This document shows positions 34,862 through 45,380 of a DNA stretch of 64,000 nucleotides, one piece after another. The stretch comes from Combretum micranthum. Its lineage: Eukaryota > Streptophyta > Magnoliopsida > Myrtales > Combretaceae. Position numbers and translations under genes: made by a program. The first letter of the stretch is position 1, and every line of letters begins with the position of its first letter. The stretch covers positions 124,001 through 188,000 of the forward strand of contig JAMXBD010002223.1 of NCBI GenBank assembly GCA_024138025.1. Reading direction: 5' to 3'. The notes below the pieces were generated by a model. The model searched no databases and was not told where the DNA came from. It saw only the letters and a list, made by a program, of their open reading frames with translations.

Positions 34862-35008
34862 ATATTTAGTCTCAATGCCTTGATCATTAACCTTGAAAGG
34901 TTGGATAAGATTGATGAAAGGTGTTCCTAAATAACATTCTGCTTAAGGTTTTTGACAAGAGGAAAGCAGTGTTATAAGAAACATTATCTTTCATTATCTT
35001 AACATCTG

Positions 35009-35260
35009 TTAACTTGAAATCAATCTGTAGTTTGTTACCAGAAGCTGAACTAAGAGATTGGGTTGTTTTTCAAAATATTTTGTTGGTACTAACCCTTCTC
35101 TTATGCAATTTAAATCTGCTCCGGTATCAAATAATGCAGTTGTTTCCAAGATGAATTCATTGTTGATTTTCAAAGTGATGTTGATGATCCATTTTCTAGT
35201 GGTTACTTCTACAAGATGTAGAAGGTAATCATCTTGATCCTGAGATTCTGAAGACTTCAT
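35009..35260 (-). pseudogene. Caulimovirid EVE: aspartic protease
   Basis: An 83-codon stretch with ETTALFDTGADLNCIREGLV. The D-T-G-A catalytic motif of a retropepsin is intact and preceded by a hydrophobic strand. It sits between the coat protein region and RT in the order expected for a caulimovirid polyprotein. It would process the polyprotein. It is separated from RT by about 150 bp with stops. Confidence 0.85.
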
Positions 35261-35269
35261 TTTTCAATA

Positions 35270-35666
35270 TGTTTTCTTCATTCAGAATCAGAATCTTCCT
35301 GATTTAAACTTTGTTTGAAATCAAGAAATTCTTGTTGCAACTTCATTTGCATGAGTTTTAATTCTTTGATTTCTTCTTTCTGAATTTTTATTTCAGAATG
35401 AAGATCATTGACAGAGATTGGTTTTTTCTGTTTTGGTTTTCCTTTTTCAAGAATTTCATTAAGACTATAGGGAGCTTTGGTATGATATGATTCATACTCT
35501 GCTTTTCTATTTTCTTAATGTATTCTTGTTTTTCGGAATCTGGTATTTGGTCTAACTTTAGAAGAATATCTTCTTCTTCTTTGGTTAGAACATATATTTC
35601 TTCTGAAGAAGTGGATTCAATGTCATTGGCTTGAATTCCTTCATTGTCAGAGAGGAAATAGATCAA
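35270..35666 (-). pseudogene. Caulimovirid EVE: acidic linker between coat protein and protease
   Basis: The segment 35388-35666 is rich in Glu, Asp and Ile (EEIYVLTKEEEDILLKLDQI). Lower down, around 35290-35390, the minus strand continues with Gln/Leu/Lys-rich, coiled-coil-like sequence. No catalytic motif. Acidic tails next to the zinc knuckle are usual in capsid polyproteins of this virus family. Frame changes bound it on both sides. Confidence 0.6.
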
Positions 35667-35990
35667 TCAGAGGAATAATCATTTTCAGCAAAATTTGCAA
35701 AAGGTGTTCCATTGTTTCTTCATTAAGGTTTAATTCATTGATTTTGTTGTTATTTTGCAGAATTTTGCGTATGCCCAATTTTTCCACATTTGAAACATTT
35801 AAGTTTTTTCCAAAATTGTTTTTCTTTCTTTTTGGAAGGTTTGTTGTTCTGTTGTTTTTTCTCATATTTATTTTTCTTAAAGAATTTCTTCTTTTGAAAT
35901 TTCTTTTAGATTTTTTATGAGAAAACATTCAGTACATTTGTTTTTGATTTTTTATTTTCAAAAGAGGGATCATATTGGGCACAGAAGTCA
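35647..35990 (-). pseudogene. Caulimovirid EVE: basic region and zinc knuckle of coat protein
   Basis: A strongly basic segment (KKSKRNFKRRNSLRK) leads to a zinc-knuckle-like block around 35755-35800 reading C-F-K-C-G-K-I-G-H. The fourth ligand position reads alanine in the same frame instead of cysteine, and the adjoining frame is shifted. A Cys-Cys-His-Cys knuckle after a basic stretch is the nucleic-acid-binding signature of the caulimovirid coat protein. The last ligand is lost here. Confidence 0.78.
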
Positions 35991-36660
35991 CCAAGACTTT
36001 TGTGTTTCATTCTTTGTTCATTCTTCAATTGTTTTTGAAGTCTGATGTTGGTGCAAAGATTTGTTCCAATTTTAGAAACATATGAGGCTAATTCTCCATA
36101 TGAAAGTTGATCATAAGGAATTTCACCATTGTAATCTTCTCTAATTTTATTTCTTACTTGATCACCTATGAGATTAGGTAATCCTGCAAGAAACTTTTCT
36201 TTCCAAAAAGCTTGATTACAATCATTTCTAAGGAGGACCTTTGGAAGAATACATCCTTATATGGGCGAAATTCTCCTAATGATTTACATTTCATATTAGA
36301 CAACAATTCTAAGGATCTGTCTCTAAAGTGAGATGGATCACCAATAAAATGTTGGCTAATAGAATATATGAGAGTATTAACCATATGGGGGATAGGTTCA
36401 TCATTTTCATCAAGGATTTTTATTCCTTCTTCATCGACTTTGTATGAAGTAAGAATAAAATTCCTTCTTTCATCATCCAAATAATTATCCCACCAACCTT
36501 TTAATTGTCCAGTAAAACCGGAAATTATCATTATGGCGATGTGATAATCACTTGTATCATTTGCTTTGTTGGTGTTTGAAAACATTATCATTTGATTCAA
36601 AACATTGAGAATTTTTTGTTCTGAGGCTCCATCTATGTTCCATTCATAAGTGGATCCTGC
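35991..36660 (-). pseudogene. Caulimovirid EVE: coat protein core
   Basis: The stretch 36166-36600 (144 codons) shows IMIISGFTGQLKGWWDNYLD and, later, NMKCKSLGEFRPYKDVFF. Between 35990 and 36160 the minus strand continues with YDQLSYGELASYVSKIG and KHKSLGDFCAQYDPS. The G-x-L-x-x-W-W-D-x-x-L block and the following L-G-x-F-x-x-x-Y pattern are typical of the capsid domain of plant pararetroviruses. The capsid encloses viral DNA. At least one frame change near 36,165 disrupts it. Confidence 0.85.
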
Positions 36661-37500
36661 AGAATATTTGTTTGATAATTGTTTTCATCATTTTCTTCGA
36701 TCAAAACATCAGGAGGGGTTGCTCTCTGATAGTAAAGTTTCTGGGGTTCTTTCCAGGTAACTTTATTGATTTGATCAATTTGTTCAAAAGTGAGCTGTTA
36801 ACTGATTCGTTATCAGTTTCATTTAAAACATTAATATTTTGATTAGGGGTATCCTCAATGGTCAAGTTCATGAGTTTTGTATAAGAAGATGTTGCAGTAT
36901 TAGGGGTTTTGTTGAAATCAATTTGTTCTTTTGATTTTCTTTTTAATGCTTCTAAAAATTCTTTAGAAGGTTTTTTAGGGAATTCAAAAGGTTTTATCAA
37001 AGGGGCCTTAATTTCCTTTTTCTCTAAAGCTTTTAAAAATTCTTAGAGGGATTTTTTGGAATGTTTAAAGAAACATTTGGGAAAACTTTGGGTTTATCAT
37101 TATCCAAAATAACTTCAATCCTGTCTAACTGTTTGCCCATAGTGTGCAAATGTTGATTGGTAAAGTTATTTTGCTCAATGATTTTCTGATTCCATCTTCT
37201 TCTTTATCAGAAGACTTGAAAGGTGCCAGAGTAATCTCCTTATTCTTATAAACTTGTTTTAATTGGGTGAGTGGTGGATGGTTGGATCAATTGTTTGTCC
37301 ATCACCAATCTGCCAAGTAAAACAATGGTTTATAACATTGATTTGTTTAGGGGCCAAATAATATTCCTGGAACCAATCAAAGAATAATATTTGGGTTTGA
37401 TTATCAAACATGAATTTGTAATATTCATCTTTGATTTCATTTTTAAAATCAGAAAAAGTATTAAAATACCATTTCCTGATTTTCTCATTTTTGGTTGAAC
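36661..37500 (-). pseudogene. Caulimovirid EVE: region between movement and coat proteins
   Basis: The stretch 36701-37000 contains KPFEFPKKPSKEFLEALKRK and SSYTKLMNLT. A closely similar EFLEAL-type segment precedes it near 37030, an internal repeat of about 20 residues. Upstream, around 37320-37500, the sequence is Phe/Tyr/Trp-rich (FFDWFQEYY). No named domain. The same strand and continuous order indicate that it belongs to the viral polyprotein. Several stops. Confidence 0.65.
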
Positions 37501-37512
37501 CAAACTCTTTGT

Positions 37513-38688
37513 TTAGATATTTCCTTCAGGTGTGAAAGGTTTATCTAAAACGTTGAGTTCATCCTCTTGGACCTCTGAGAAGGCTGGTTCTTCATAATCA
37601 GTTTGTTGGTGAACTGATCTAGGTAAACCATTATCTCCAGTCACAATTCCTATCAAAGACGGATTGCTTTGATTTGGAATTTCAAGAGTAGTTTCAACAG
37701 AAGGAGGATTATTTTGATTTGGGGGAGCTCTTTTATAGGAGGTATCAGAGGAGGAATAGTAATCACAGGGAGGTAGGTCAAAAGATCTTCTTGAAGAAGA
37801 AGATGACATTGTCCTAATTTCCACATTATTTCTGGGTAGATCTAGAGATCTCCTAGAAAACTGAATGGTTACTTTTCCTTCAGGATGTTGTATAACATTG
37901 GTTGGTTCAGTGTTATACACAATCTTTTTGGAAGAGGATTATCTACTTCCCATTGCTGGGGTAGATTGATTTGGTTCCATTGAATCATTTTAGGGATAGA
38001 AACATTAGCTTTTGAAAGATCTGTCTGGATTAATAAGGTTTGACCTCTCCTGTCAACCTTAAAAGCCTTAGATCCAAAAGCTGTTTTCATAAGTTTGTAA
38101 TATACCTGTATATTACAGCCATTGGAAGTGATCCTTCCAACATTCGGTAGTTGTGAGTTTTAATCTGGAGGATTAAAGACTTCATGATTGTTTTATCCTT
38201 TAACCCTATGGTTACATTAGGATGACAATCGAATTGGACAGGGCCATTACTCAGGCTAGTTTCTACTGCAGCATGAATTGATCTTTCATACTCCAGTTCT
38301 CTGAATCTCTGAGTATCATGAGGACGGAAGTATCCAGGCCTAATTTAGTAAGAGGTTTAGCTCCTACTTGACCAGACCTATGTGGATATAATTCCAATCT
38401 TGGAATATTTTTTGATAGATTCTCTGTTAGAATCTCCATAGAGGTGAGGCCATCAGAAATAGGAACATCCTTTTCTTCTGTGGCTATAACATAGTCATTT
38501 TTGGAAAAGATTTTCCACTTAGCCATTTGATATATTTCATTGTAAGCCAGCTTTGGAATTTTCCAATTATCTATGGCTTCATCAAAATCCTTCATATGTA
38601 TTTCATCTCGATTTAGAATATTATCTTCTGAACCTTGCTCCGAGGGAGCAAAGCTAGAAGAGGACATAGTTCTTCTAAGTAAATTCAT
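37513..38688 (-). pseudogene. Caulimovirid EVE: movement protein (polyprotein N-terminus)
   Basis: The first Met at 38688 (or a second in frame at 38667) opens a stretch to 38263 with AYNEIYQMAKWKIFSKNDYV and PLTKLGLDTSVLMIL. A frame change near 38,270 leads to a segment ending at 37869 with FGSKAFKVDRRGQTLLIQTD, and then to a Ser/Arg/Pro-rich tail (37513-37920). The blocks and their position before the capsid match the cell-to-cell movement protein of caulimovirids (30K superfamily), which opens plasmodesmata. Two or more frame changes make it non-functional. Confidence 0.85.
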
Positions 38689-38930
38689 AATAATAAAACT
38701 ACTTTTTTCTAAAATTGTATTACATTTTTACAGGACTACTTTTATCCCAAACCGTGACTTCCAAATTATGACCTTTAGCAACCTCTCTAGGATTTACGCC
38801 CGGCCTCAGTAGGCTAGTCTCACTCTAGGATCACCACAAATGGTAATCGTCCCAAGCAAAATTGTAATATAATTTTATATGTATGTATAAAATCCGTTTT
38901 GATCGAAATAGACTTCATTTAGAGGAATTT

Positions 38931-39169
38931 TGTGCGTATATCAGCATCTAATGCTACCGGTATTGAGTTCCAATTGTCGGTGTTCAAAGATTTTACATGT
39001 TTCTTATATCAGCATACGCTGGCTTAAGGCTGCCAGCTTTAAAACATACTCTAGCATTAATACCGCCGGTGTTGCATCCTAATTTGCCAGCATTCGTTCA
39101 TTTTTTGTAAAAATGAAATTTGTGTAGCTTCTGCTCCAGTGCATGATGTCTCAACACTGCCATCCAATT
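38931..39169. other. GCCGGC/GCCAGC-motif segment flanking the EVE
   Basis: Contains repeated variants (taccggtat, ctgccagc, accgccggtgt, tgccagcattc) similar in style to the U3 motif cluster of LTR B. It may be a fragment of a related LTR promoter, or part of the viral intergenic region. It is interrupted at 39170 by LTR D, and similar sequence ('gcattaccagtgtagagcta') resumes after 41090. Confidence 0.4.
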
Positions 39170-41050
39170 TGTAACGCCCTAAACTAAGGCACTACAACCC
39201 GCCACGTGTCTTCTTTTCAAAAGCACACGCAAAGGCTATAAATGTCTAAACCACAATATATATCATCACATAATTCCATAACTCACATAAAGGATACTCA
39301 ATATGGAAATCTCGAAAACATAACTTCAATAACATCTATGTTGGCATAAACTAAGCCAACTGATAAAAAAAATCCTCCTAAGAACATAAAACTAATAGTC
39401 TCATAAAAAAAAATCTTTACAACCAGAAATCTAAAGGAAATCTAATAACTCATTATGATCAATAAAACTCCACTCTAGCCATCTACATAGCAGCTAGGTA
39501 ATTAGGTCCCCAGGCTCTATGAATACATCAAAGCGAGATAAATCATATACTATCTGGTCTTTACCTGTTCCTGAAAAATAAAAAGGAATGAGCACAAAAG
39601 CCCAGTGCATCAAAACCGAAAACACAGGTACATGATCATACATCAAACAGTTCACAATACGACTTAATATCTAATGCAGCAAGCACCAATTATTATCTTT
39701 TCATTAGTCCAGCATACATCACAGTTTAAGATTATTTGCGACTAATCTCAAACCCAGAGTAACTCATCACCCCGATGAAAACCATATTATAAATAGTGAT
39801 ATATATATATATAGATGTGTTCCACAATTAAGCTGGTAACGACTCCAAAATCTACTAGAATCATCTCCAAGTATAATTCCACTGAGATAATGACACACAA
39901 GGATCATTAGGTTGTTAGCGTTAGAATCACCCTCCACCATGGATTCTCTCTACCATGAGTTCTATACTAACCACAGCTACGCAAAACCAACACTTGATTC
40001 AATTAAAGTTGAATATAAATTAGTCAAATTTTAACAACTAAACCTACAAACAAATAAGCATGGTAAGAACATACATGTTTCCGCTTAAGAAATAGAAATC
40101 CTATTCTCAAATATACACCTGAACAAAGAATCATCCGTTCCACAAATCAATTTAACAATGTTGATATAATATAAGAAATATAAACGCTAACCCTAATTCA
40201 TCAAAACTAGAATCTCCAACATACTTTTTACTCGTGAAATTTGTAGAGTCTCTAAATCTCCAATTCAACACCACAAAATAATGAAACCCTAATCTTCTAA
40301 AATTAATGTAATCAAACCTTTTTCCTTGATCAAATTCCACAAAACTTCACAACAACGAATCTGCCTCCGCAAACCCTAAATTTTAAATCAACAAATACAG
40401 ACAAATCCATCATTCTAATTCGATCTTTTAATGAATCTATGATTTAGAGGATGAAAACTTACTTTGATTTGACTCAAAATCTGGAAAATTGCCAAAGAAC
40501 GCAAAGAAACCCTAACCCTAGACATCACCAATCATGAACGAACAAAACCCTAAATTATCAATCATGTCGATGAAATCTACATATGTAAATGAGGGATTCA
40601 ATTACCTTGAATGGATCTCAAATTCTCAATCATTCTCCTCAACATTTAGATCTGATCATCAACGGTTTCTCTCACAATATCCTTCAAAAACACAAGAAAT
40701 CTAGGATTATGACGTTAATTACATGTTAAATCGTATAGATCTCGTATAGATCTACTTACCCGGATTAAAGACCTTGATTCTCCTTTGATTTCTCACACCA
40801 AACACTGAAGAAAGCAAGCCCTAGGTTGCTCTGGAGAAGAAGAACTCGGAGGAAAACAAGACAAACCCTAATTTGCATCATAAACTGCATATATATAGAA
40901 AACAGATTTAGGCTGCCAAATAAGCTAGCGGCCTAAGTGCCATCTTAAGGCCAATTTTCATAAATTCGTCTCGTCTTATTTGTATGACTTTCCTGTGTCC
41001 AAAATTTACCTGCTTAAAGACAAAATTTCCCTTTAACAACACTTTTATTA
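39170..41050 (-). mobile_element. Solo LTR D (same family as LTR B)
   Basis: The left end TGTAACGCCCTAAACTAAGG is the reverse complement of LTR B's 3' end, and internal blocks match B (the 'caggaacaggta' and 'tatgatttatc' region, minus strand, about 39510-39570). The 5-mer caatt precedes 39170 and recurs at 41051-41055. The right end is less certain, because with that duplication it would lack the usual CA. A TATATATA box on the minus strand (40890-40897) gives a U3 of about 160 bp. No coding domain. Confidence 0.7.
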
Positions 41051-41570
41051 CAATTCTAACCTTCATTATAACTTAAAGACAAAATTTCCCTTAAGCACAT
41101 GCATTACCAGTGTAGAGCTAGTGTTGACACTGTTCATCATCTTTCTCGATTTTCTTTGTTTCGAAACTTTATTTTCTTATCTCATATATATATATATATA
41201 TTGTACTTGTATTAAAACTATCTATAAGTGTTTATCAATGTTCCAAGAGTGTTTTTCGTGACATATCAATATTATATCATCTCATAATCCCCCTACTACA
41301 AGATTTTCTAACTTTATGCATAGTATAATACATAGTTAGGGTGTTATGGTTGGATATTACCTTATAGGAGCTGATGTGATGATGCTAAAACCATTCCCAA
41401 AGTCTTGATATGAACCTAAGCTAATAGAAGCATAGCTTAAAATATTGTTTGACATATAACGAACTTAAAAGGAATTGTTTTCTTACCTTTACTTGATGAT
41501 TTTTCCTAAACTTGTAGTTGTCTTGCTGTTGTGCAATTGTAGTGTGGCGATGTCGGGTTTGTTTAGCTGC
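41051..41570. other. Non-coding sequence between LTR D and element C's right part
   Basis: Holds a second copy of 'taaagacaaaatttccctt' (about 41018 and 41078) and a TA-rich run (41188-41205). It cannot be divided confidently between viral flank and element C. Confidence 0.35.
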
Positions 41571-41650
41571 TGTTATTAAGGCTTTGTTTGTATGCTAATC
41601 AATGTGTGTGTGTTATTAAGGGTTTATTTGTATGCTAATGAATGTGTGTA
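41571..41650. repeat. 40-bp tandem duplication
   Basis: Two copies of a unit starting tgttattaag (41571 and 41611) and containing 'tatgctaat' and 'aatgtgtgt', differing at a few bases. Confidence 0.85.
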
Positions 41651-42583
41651 TTTATATACATGGGCGAAGCTTCTTTTCAACATATTTTTGGGTAGAAGAG
41701 GATGTTTTTCCTCTACCAAACCCTCCATTTGCAAGCATGATTGTAATTGCATTTAATGAGTTTGTTGAGTTAGATGGTTTGGATTGGTTCTTGCAATATT
41801 TTGCTTTACTTTTGCTTGCTTATTTGACTCTTATTGTGCAATATTTCGGCTGCTACAATTTCAATGTATTCTCAGCTATATATTCAAGCCAATTTGCATT
41901 GAAATTTTGAGTAAAACATTAATATAATAATATTTAGTTAATTTATTATCTTAGTCTTAGGATAGTTTATTAAGCTATAAGGGTATAATTATGACAGTAA
42001 TTTGAGAGTTCTATCTCCAAAAATTTATATAAAGCTTCCACAAATTTTCTAAATTATTATCAAGTTCAAACTTGAGTTTAAAGTTTATGCAATTAATTAT
42101 TTTTAAGATTTTATCTCACCCATTTAGAGTTTTCTAAGCTTAATAGGCCAATTTCTATTTCAGTCTCTAATAGCTTTAGAATTCTCTAGCTAGAATAACA
42201 TTGTGATCCAAATATTTATTTGAAGTCTATATTACAAGTTATGGATCTGTTTTCGTTTTTATTGTGTATTTATAACATTAACGGTTCATCCTTAAATTTC
42301 CGTTTTCTAACTTTAAGCTTTATTGATTATTGACTTTCTAATACTCTTGAAATCTTATTTAAATTATTTCTATACTTCGAATTTTCAATACTGGTTATGA
42401 AATATCATTTTTGATATATGTTACTATCTATAGAACTTTGTTTTAAGGTTTGAAATTACATATAAGCTCATTACTACTTGTGGTTTTATTCTAAGGTCTT
42501 TATGGAATCTTACACTAACCTTCTATTTTCCATATTTCTATTTCTATTCATTTTTACTTGCATGAAAAATCTTAGGGCTTACA
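41651..42583 (-). other. Right (5') part of element C
   Basis: AT-rich non-coding sequence ending in GAAAAATCTTAGGGCTTACA, which closely parallels the right end of LTR A. It corresponds to the U3 5' part of C in minus orientation. The short ORF 41632-41910 has no recognisable domain. Confidence 0.55.
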
Positions 42584-42588
42584 TTTAC
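42584..42588. repeat. Target-site duplication of element C (right)
   Basis: tttac, identical to 29138-29142. Confidence 0.85.
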
Positions 42589-43421
42589 TGGCAAAAATTG
42601 GCCACGATGACTCTCCTAGTTGTGCTAGATCTAATTCCTTAATTTCCTCATTCTATGGCTTTATTTAATCTTGCATTTGTTGAGGGGCGGGCTAAATTTC
42701 TTGAATTGGTATAAGGTCTGAAGAACAAACTTCGTTAAACCTAAAAAATCATCATAAGAGATATACTATCCACCTATCTTCTCTAACATAACTTTTAATA
42801 GCATCAACCTGCCTATTTTTCTTTTTACCGCTACGATAGTGATGCATTTTTCTCGTCTTTTGTTGACCCTCTTCAACTTCTTTCTATGTGGGTAATGGCA
42901 CACCTGAACCTCTAGCAATAATCGTCTTGATTTCATCAGCATATTCATTGTAGAATGTAGATTCAATGGAAATATGACTCATCATTCTCAAAAGGATTCT
43001 TTGTAGCAAGAAAAAATATATCATTCCCATTCCAATGTCCTTTGATGCATTGATGCATCGTTGATTGCACCAAATTGTGATCGTGCAGCTACTTTCTAAT
43101 TATCAAAAGATGATAGGATACGAGCACGTCAATCACTTGAAAAGTAATGATACTATGAATAGACCAAATCTTAAGATCAACATTAACTGTTCTAATCATC
43201 GTTATTGTAGTATGACTAAAACTATTAACTGAAATGGTTTGCTTCACCAAACGAAGATAATCAATACCAGTAGCCTCAAATGTAGTCTTAGGCATGATGT
43301 TGAGAGAAGAACCAACATCAATGAATGTCCTCTTAACTGGATAGCCATTAAGTATGCCCTCCACATATAATGGTTGATTGCGATTTGAATTGTCTACACA
43401 GATATCTACATCAGTGAACAA
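42589..43421 (-). pseudogene. Tat element protease and protease-RT linker
   Basis: The stretch 43089-43421 (110 codons) has LYVEGILNGYPVKRTFIDVG, continuing SSLNIMP, then a hydrophobic core ending SYHLLIIRK. The D-x-G-S-S-x-N-x-M-P form of the retropepsin active site is characteristic of Tat/Athila-type gypsy elements; catalytic D and G are present, with V between. Below 43089 the frame-broken linker continues (SYVREDRW and similar) to the insertion point of C at 42588. It cleaves the gag-pol polyprotein. Confidence 0.85.
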
Positions 43422-43489
43422 GATTGCATTTTCAGCACTCGAGCCATTCTTTTAACGGGCTGCATTGCACTACCCTCGGCATATTATCC

Positions 43490-45342
43490 CTAAGAAATTT
43501 GCACAAGCACCATTGTTGCTACAAGCCTTGCTTTCTCATCAAAACCAAGCAGATCAAAAAAGTTTCTAAAATTTGAAGTTTTCAAAAGTGTCACAGCAAT
43601 GGGAGAATTTTCCTCAACTACATGTTGCTTTCCTTTCATCTTACTTGCTTTGGCAAGTGATGTATCATTAGCCTCTACCGTGGCAGGATCATGAATGACA
43701 ATATTAACAGCACCACGTCGATTATTATGTATCAGAAGTGGATTGTCCCTAACATTGTTATTTTTTATAACGAGCTCTTCATTCCATACTCTTCCATTAA
43801 AGATCCTCTTCAAAGTAAAACAATCCATAGTAGGATACCCTATTATACTGTGGAACCTACAAAATTTAGGATCATTCTTCTCCTCCTGAGTTGGTAAACG
43901 CTCTACCCTCGGGAGCTTGAGGTTTCCATCTCTTAACCATTGATCTAGTATAGCATGAACCTTTCCCATTGAATAAGGATATGTTAGCGCTTCCTTTGTT
44001 CTCTCACGTCCACACTTTTCAACTCTTGGTTTCTTCCCATCTTTGGAATTCTCACTTTGAGCCGCATTTACGGACGGTCCCTTTTTTTAAACTTCACATT
44101 CCCACCTCTTTGTCATGTGACAGAATTATTGGTCCTTCGCACATTCTTAACCAAAGTAGAGAATGAGGCTAAGGAGAGATTTTCCAGATGCACCACATAC
44201 TTGGTAAACATATCTTGGATGCAAATTTTCACTAGTTCTCTTTCATTGCAGATGCCTTAGATGTCTAGTGAGCGCTCCTTGAATTGTTCAATATAATCCA
44301 GTCTTTTTTTTTTTTTTTTTTTTTTTTTTTGCTTTTAGCAAATCCGTCCCATATTATTCAAGTTACCCATGAATATACTAATCCAGGAGGAAGGTTGACG
44401 TACCAAGTATACGCTTTCTCTATGAGGGATTAAGAAAATTCTTTCAACTTTAAGTCATCATCAAACCCATAGACCTCTAGCATTTGAATGAACTTTAGCA
44501 AATGTTCCTTAGCACTTCCCTTCTTATCATTGAATAGCATGAATTTGGGACTCATATAGTCCTGAGGGTACGGCTTAGTAGCAATACGTTGATTGTATGG
44601 GAGCTTAAGATGCAATACTCGCACATCAGACTTAGCTTGTATTTCCCTCAAGTACATGTCTAAATATTCCTTGTAACAAATATGCCTTTAGGAGTTGATA
44701 GTAGCTTTAGCTGGTGTAGCTGGAGTAGCCATCTGGAGTGGAGTTGCATTAGGTTGAATAGTAGGTCCACCAATGACAATCTGTGGTGTAGCTTGTGAGG
44801 ATGAAGATCCTCCAAGTTGAACATGCAATGCAGGCTAAGAGGTTGAGGATCCTCCAAGTTGAATTCCTGCGTAAACTACCTGAGGTACAGGCAATTGTGT
44901 AACTATAGGCTCTAACGGAGGGGCTTGCTCTCCAACTCTAGCAGGATCTTATTCAAGAACGGGAAGAGGATTAATAGGTTGAGGTGCTTGAGGAGCTTGA
45001 GGAGCCTGAAAAGCACATTGTTGCGCAGTAACAACAGGGGTCAATGAAGTCACACCTTGTTGTGCGGCAGCAATAACAGCTATACTCGGCAAATATTGAG
45101 CAAACATCGTCATGAATTGTTGGAATTGTCTTGTGGACTCCTGCGTCGATTAATTGACTTACTTAGTATTTTCTTGCATAGCATGCAAGATCGCAACATT
45201 ATCAGGTTGAGTACTAGCTGGCTGGTTCACATCCTCAAGTACTGGCATGTCATGCTTAGCAACCTCAGGATTAGCATCAGATTCTTAAGTCATACCCTTA
45301 GTCGGATCAATAAGCCTCTTTCTTGGAGGTACCATCATGCAA
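43490..45342 (-). pseudogene. Tat element gag
   Basis: The likely start is at about 45342 (MMVPPRKRLIDPTKG), downstream of the PBS. It continues through a long Pro/Gln/Ala/Thr-rich N-terminal region, then the capsid block PYPQDYMSPKFMLFNDKKG with KEHLLKFIQMLEVYG (44430-44657). The C-terminal part (43490-43969) has KFCRFHSIIGYPTMDCFTLK, a Cys/His block typical of this lineage. Several stops interrupt it. A run of 27 T (27 A on the coding strand, 44304-44330) replaces part of the capsid region. Gag forms the particle that packages element RNA. Confidence 0.85.
44304..44330. repeat. Poly(T) tract inside Tat gag
   Basis: Twenty-seven T residues within the minus-strand capsid coding region. On the coding strand this is poly(A), encoding only lysines if translated. 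A slippage expansion in a dead gene is the simplest reading. Confidence 0.9.
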
Positions 45343-45358
45343 GTGTTAATTTCCAGCT

Positions 45359-45376
45359 TCCCCAGTGGAGTCGCCA
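45359..45376 (-). promoter_or_regulatory. Primer-binding site of the Tat element
   Basis: On the minus strand, TGGCGACTCCACTGGGGA begins four bases after the LTR end. It is an 18-base, TGG-initiated tRNA complement of the form seen in plant Tat-type elements. The tRNA was not verified. Confidence 0.78.
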
Positions 45377-45380
45377 AGAA

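Larger units (their letters stand above)
31696..38930 (-). mobile_element. Endogenous caulimovirid (plant pararetrovirus) copy
   Basis: About 7 kb of minus-strand sequence carries movement protein, coat protein with zinc knuckle, aspartic protease, RT and RNase H in one direction, with no integrase and no flanking LTR of its own. That set defines the Caulimoviridae. Having all domains in one consecutive polyprotein-like order resembles petuvirus-type genomes; the genus assignment is tentative. Many frame changes and stops indicate an old, inactive integration. It lies inside element C. Exact ends are uncertain. Confidence 0.85.
29143..42583 (-). mobile_element. Element C: LTR-type insertion holding a caulimovirid and LTR D
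   Basis: The left end TGTCATACCCCAAGGGTACC and right end AGGGCTTACA match the two ends of LTR A (TGTCACGCCCC and GGGGCTTACA). The flanking 5-mers are both tttac. Removing the segment and one tttac joins the Tat protease-RT linker: WPIFASK on one side is followed in frame by GLL and then the RT linker. C's own sequence is probably 29143 to about 31690 plus about 41.2-42.58 kb, a size like LTR A. A TATATAAG box on the minus strand (31477-31484) gives the same orientation as A. The middle is later insertion. Confidence 0.8.

Noticed and set aside
40480..40560. Telomere-like 'aaaccctaa' repeats (also near 40370)
   Set aside because: Only isolated copies of ccctaa inside an LTR leader; no tandem telomeric array.
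41632..41910. 92-codon plus-strand ORF, hydrophobic
   Set aside because: Lies in non-coding LTR sequence of element C, starts in a tandem repeat, and has no recognised domain.
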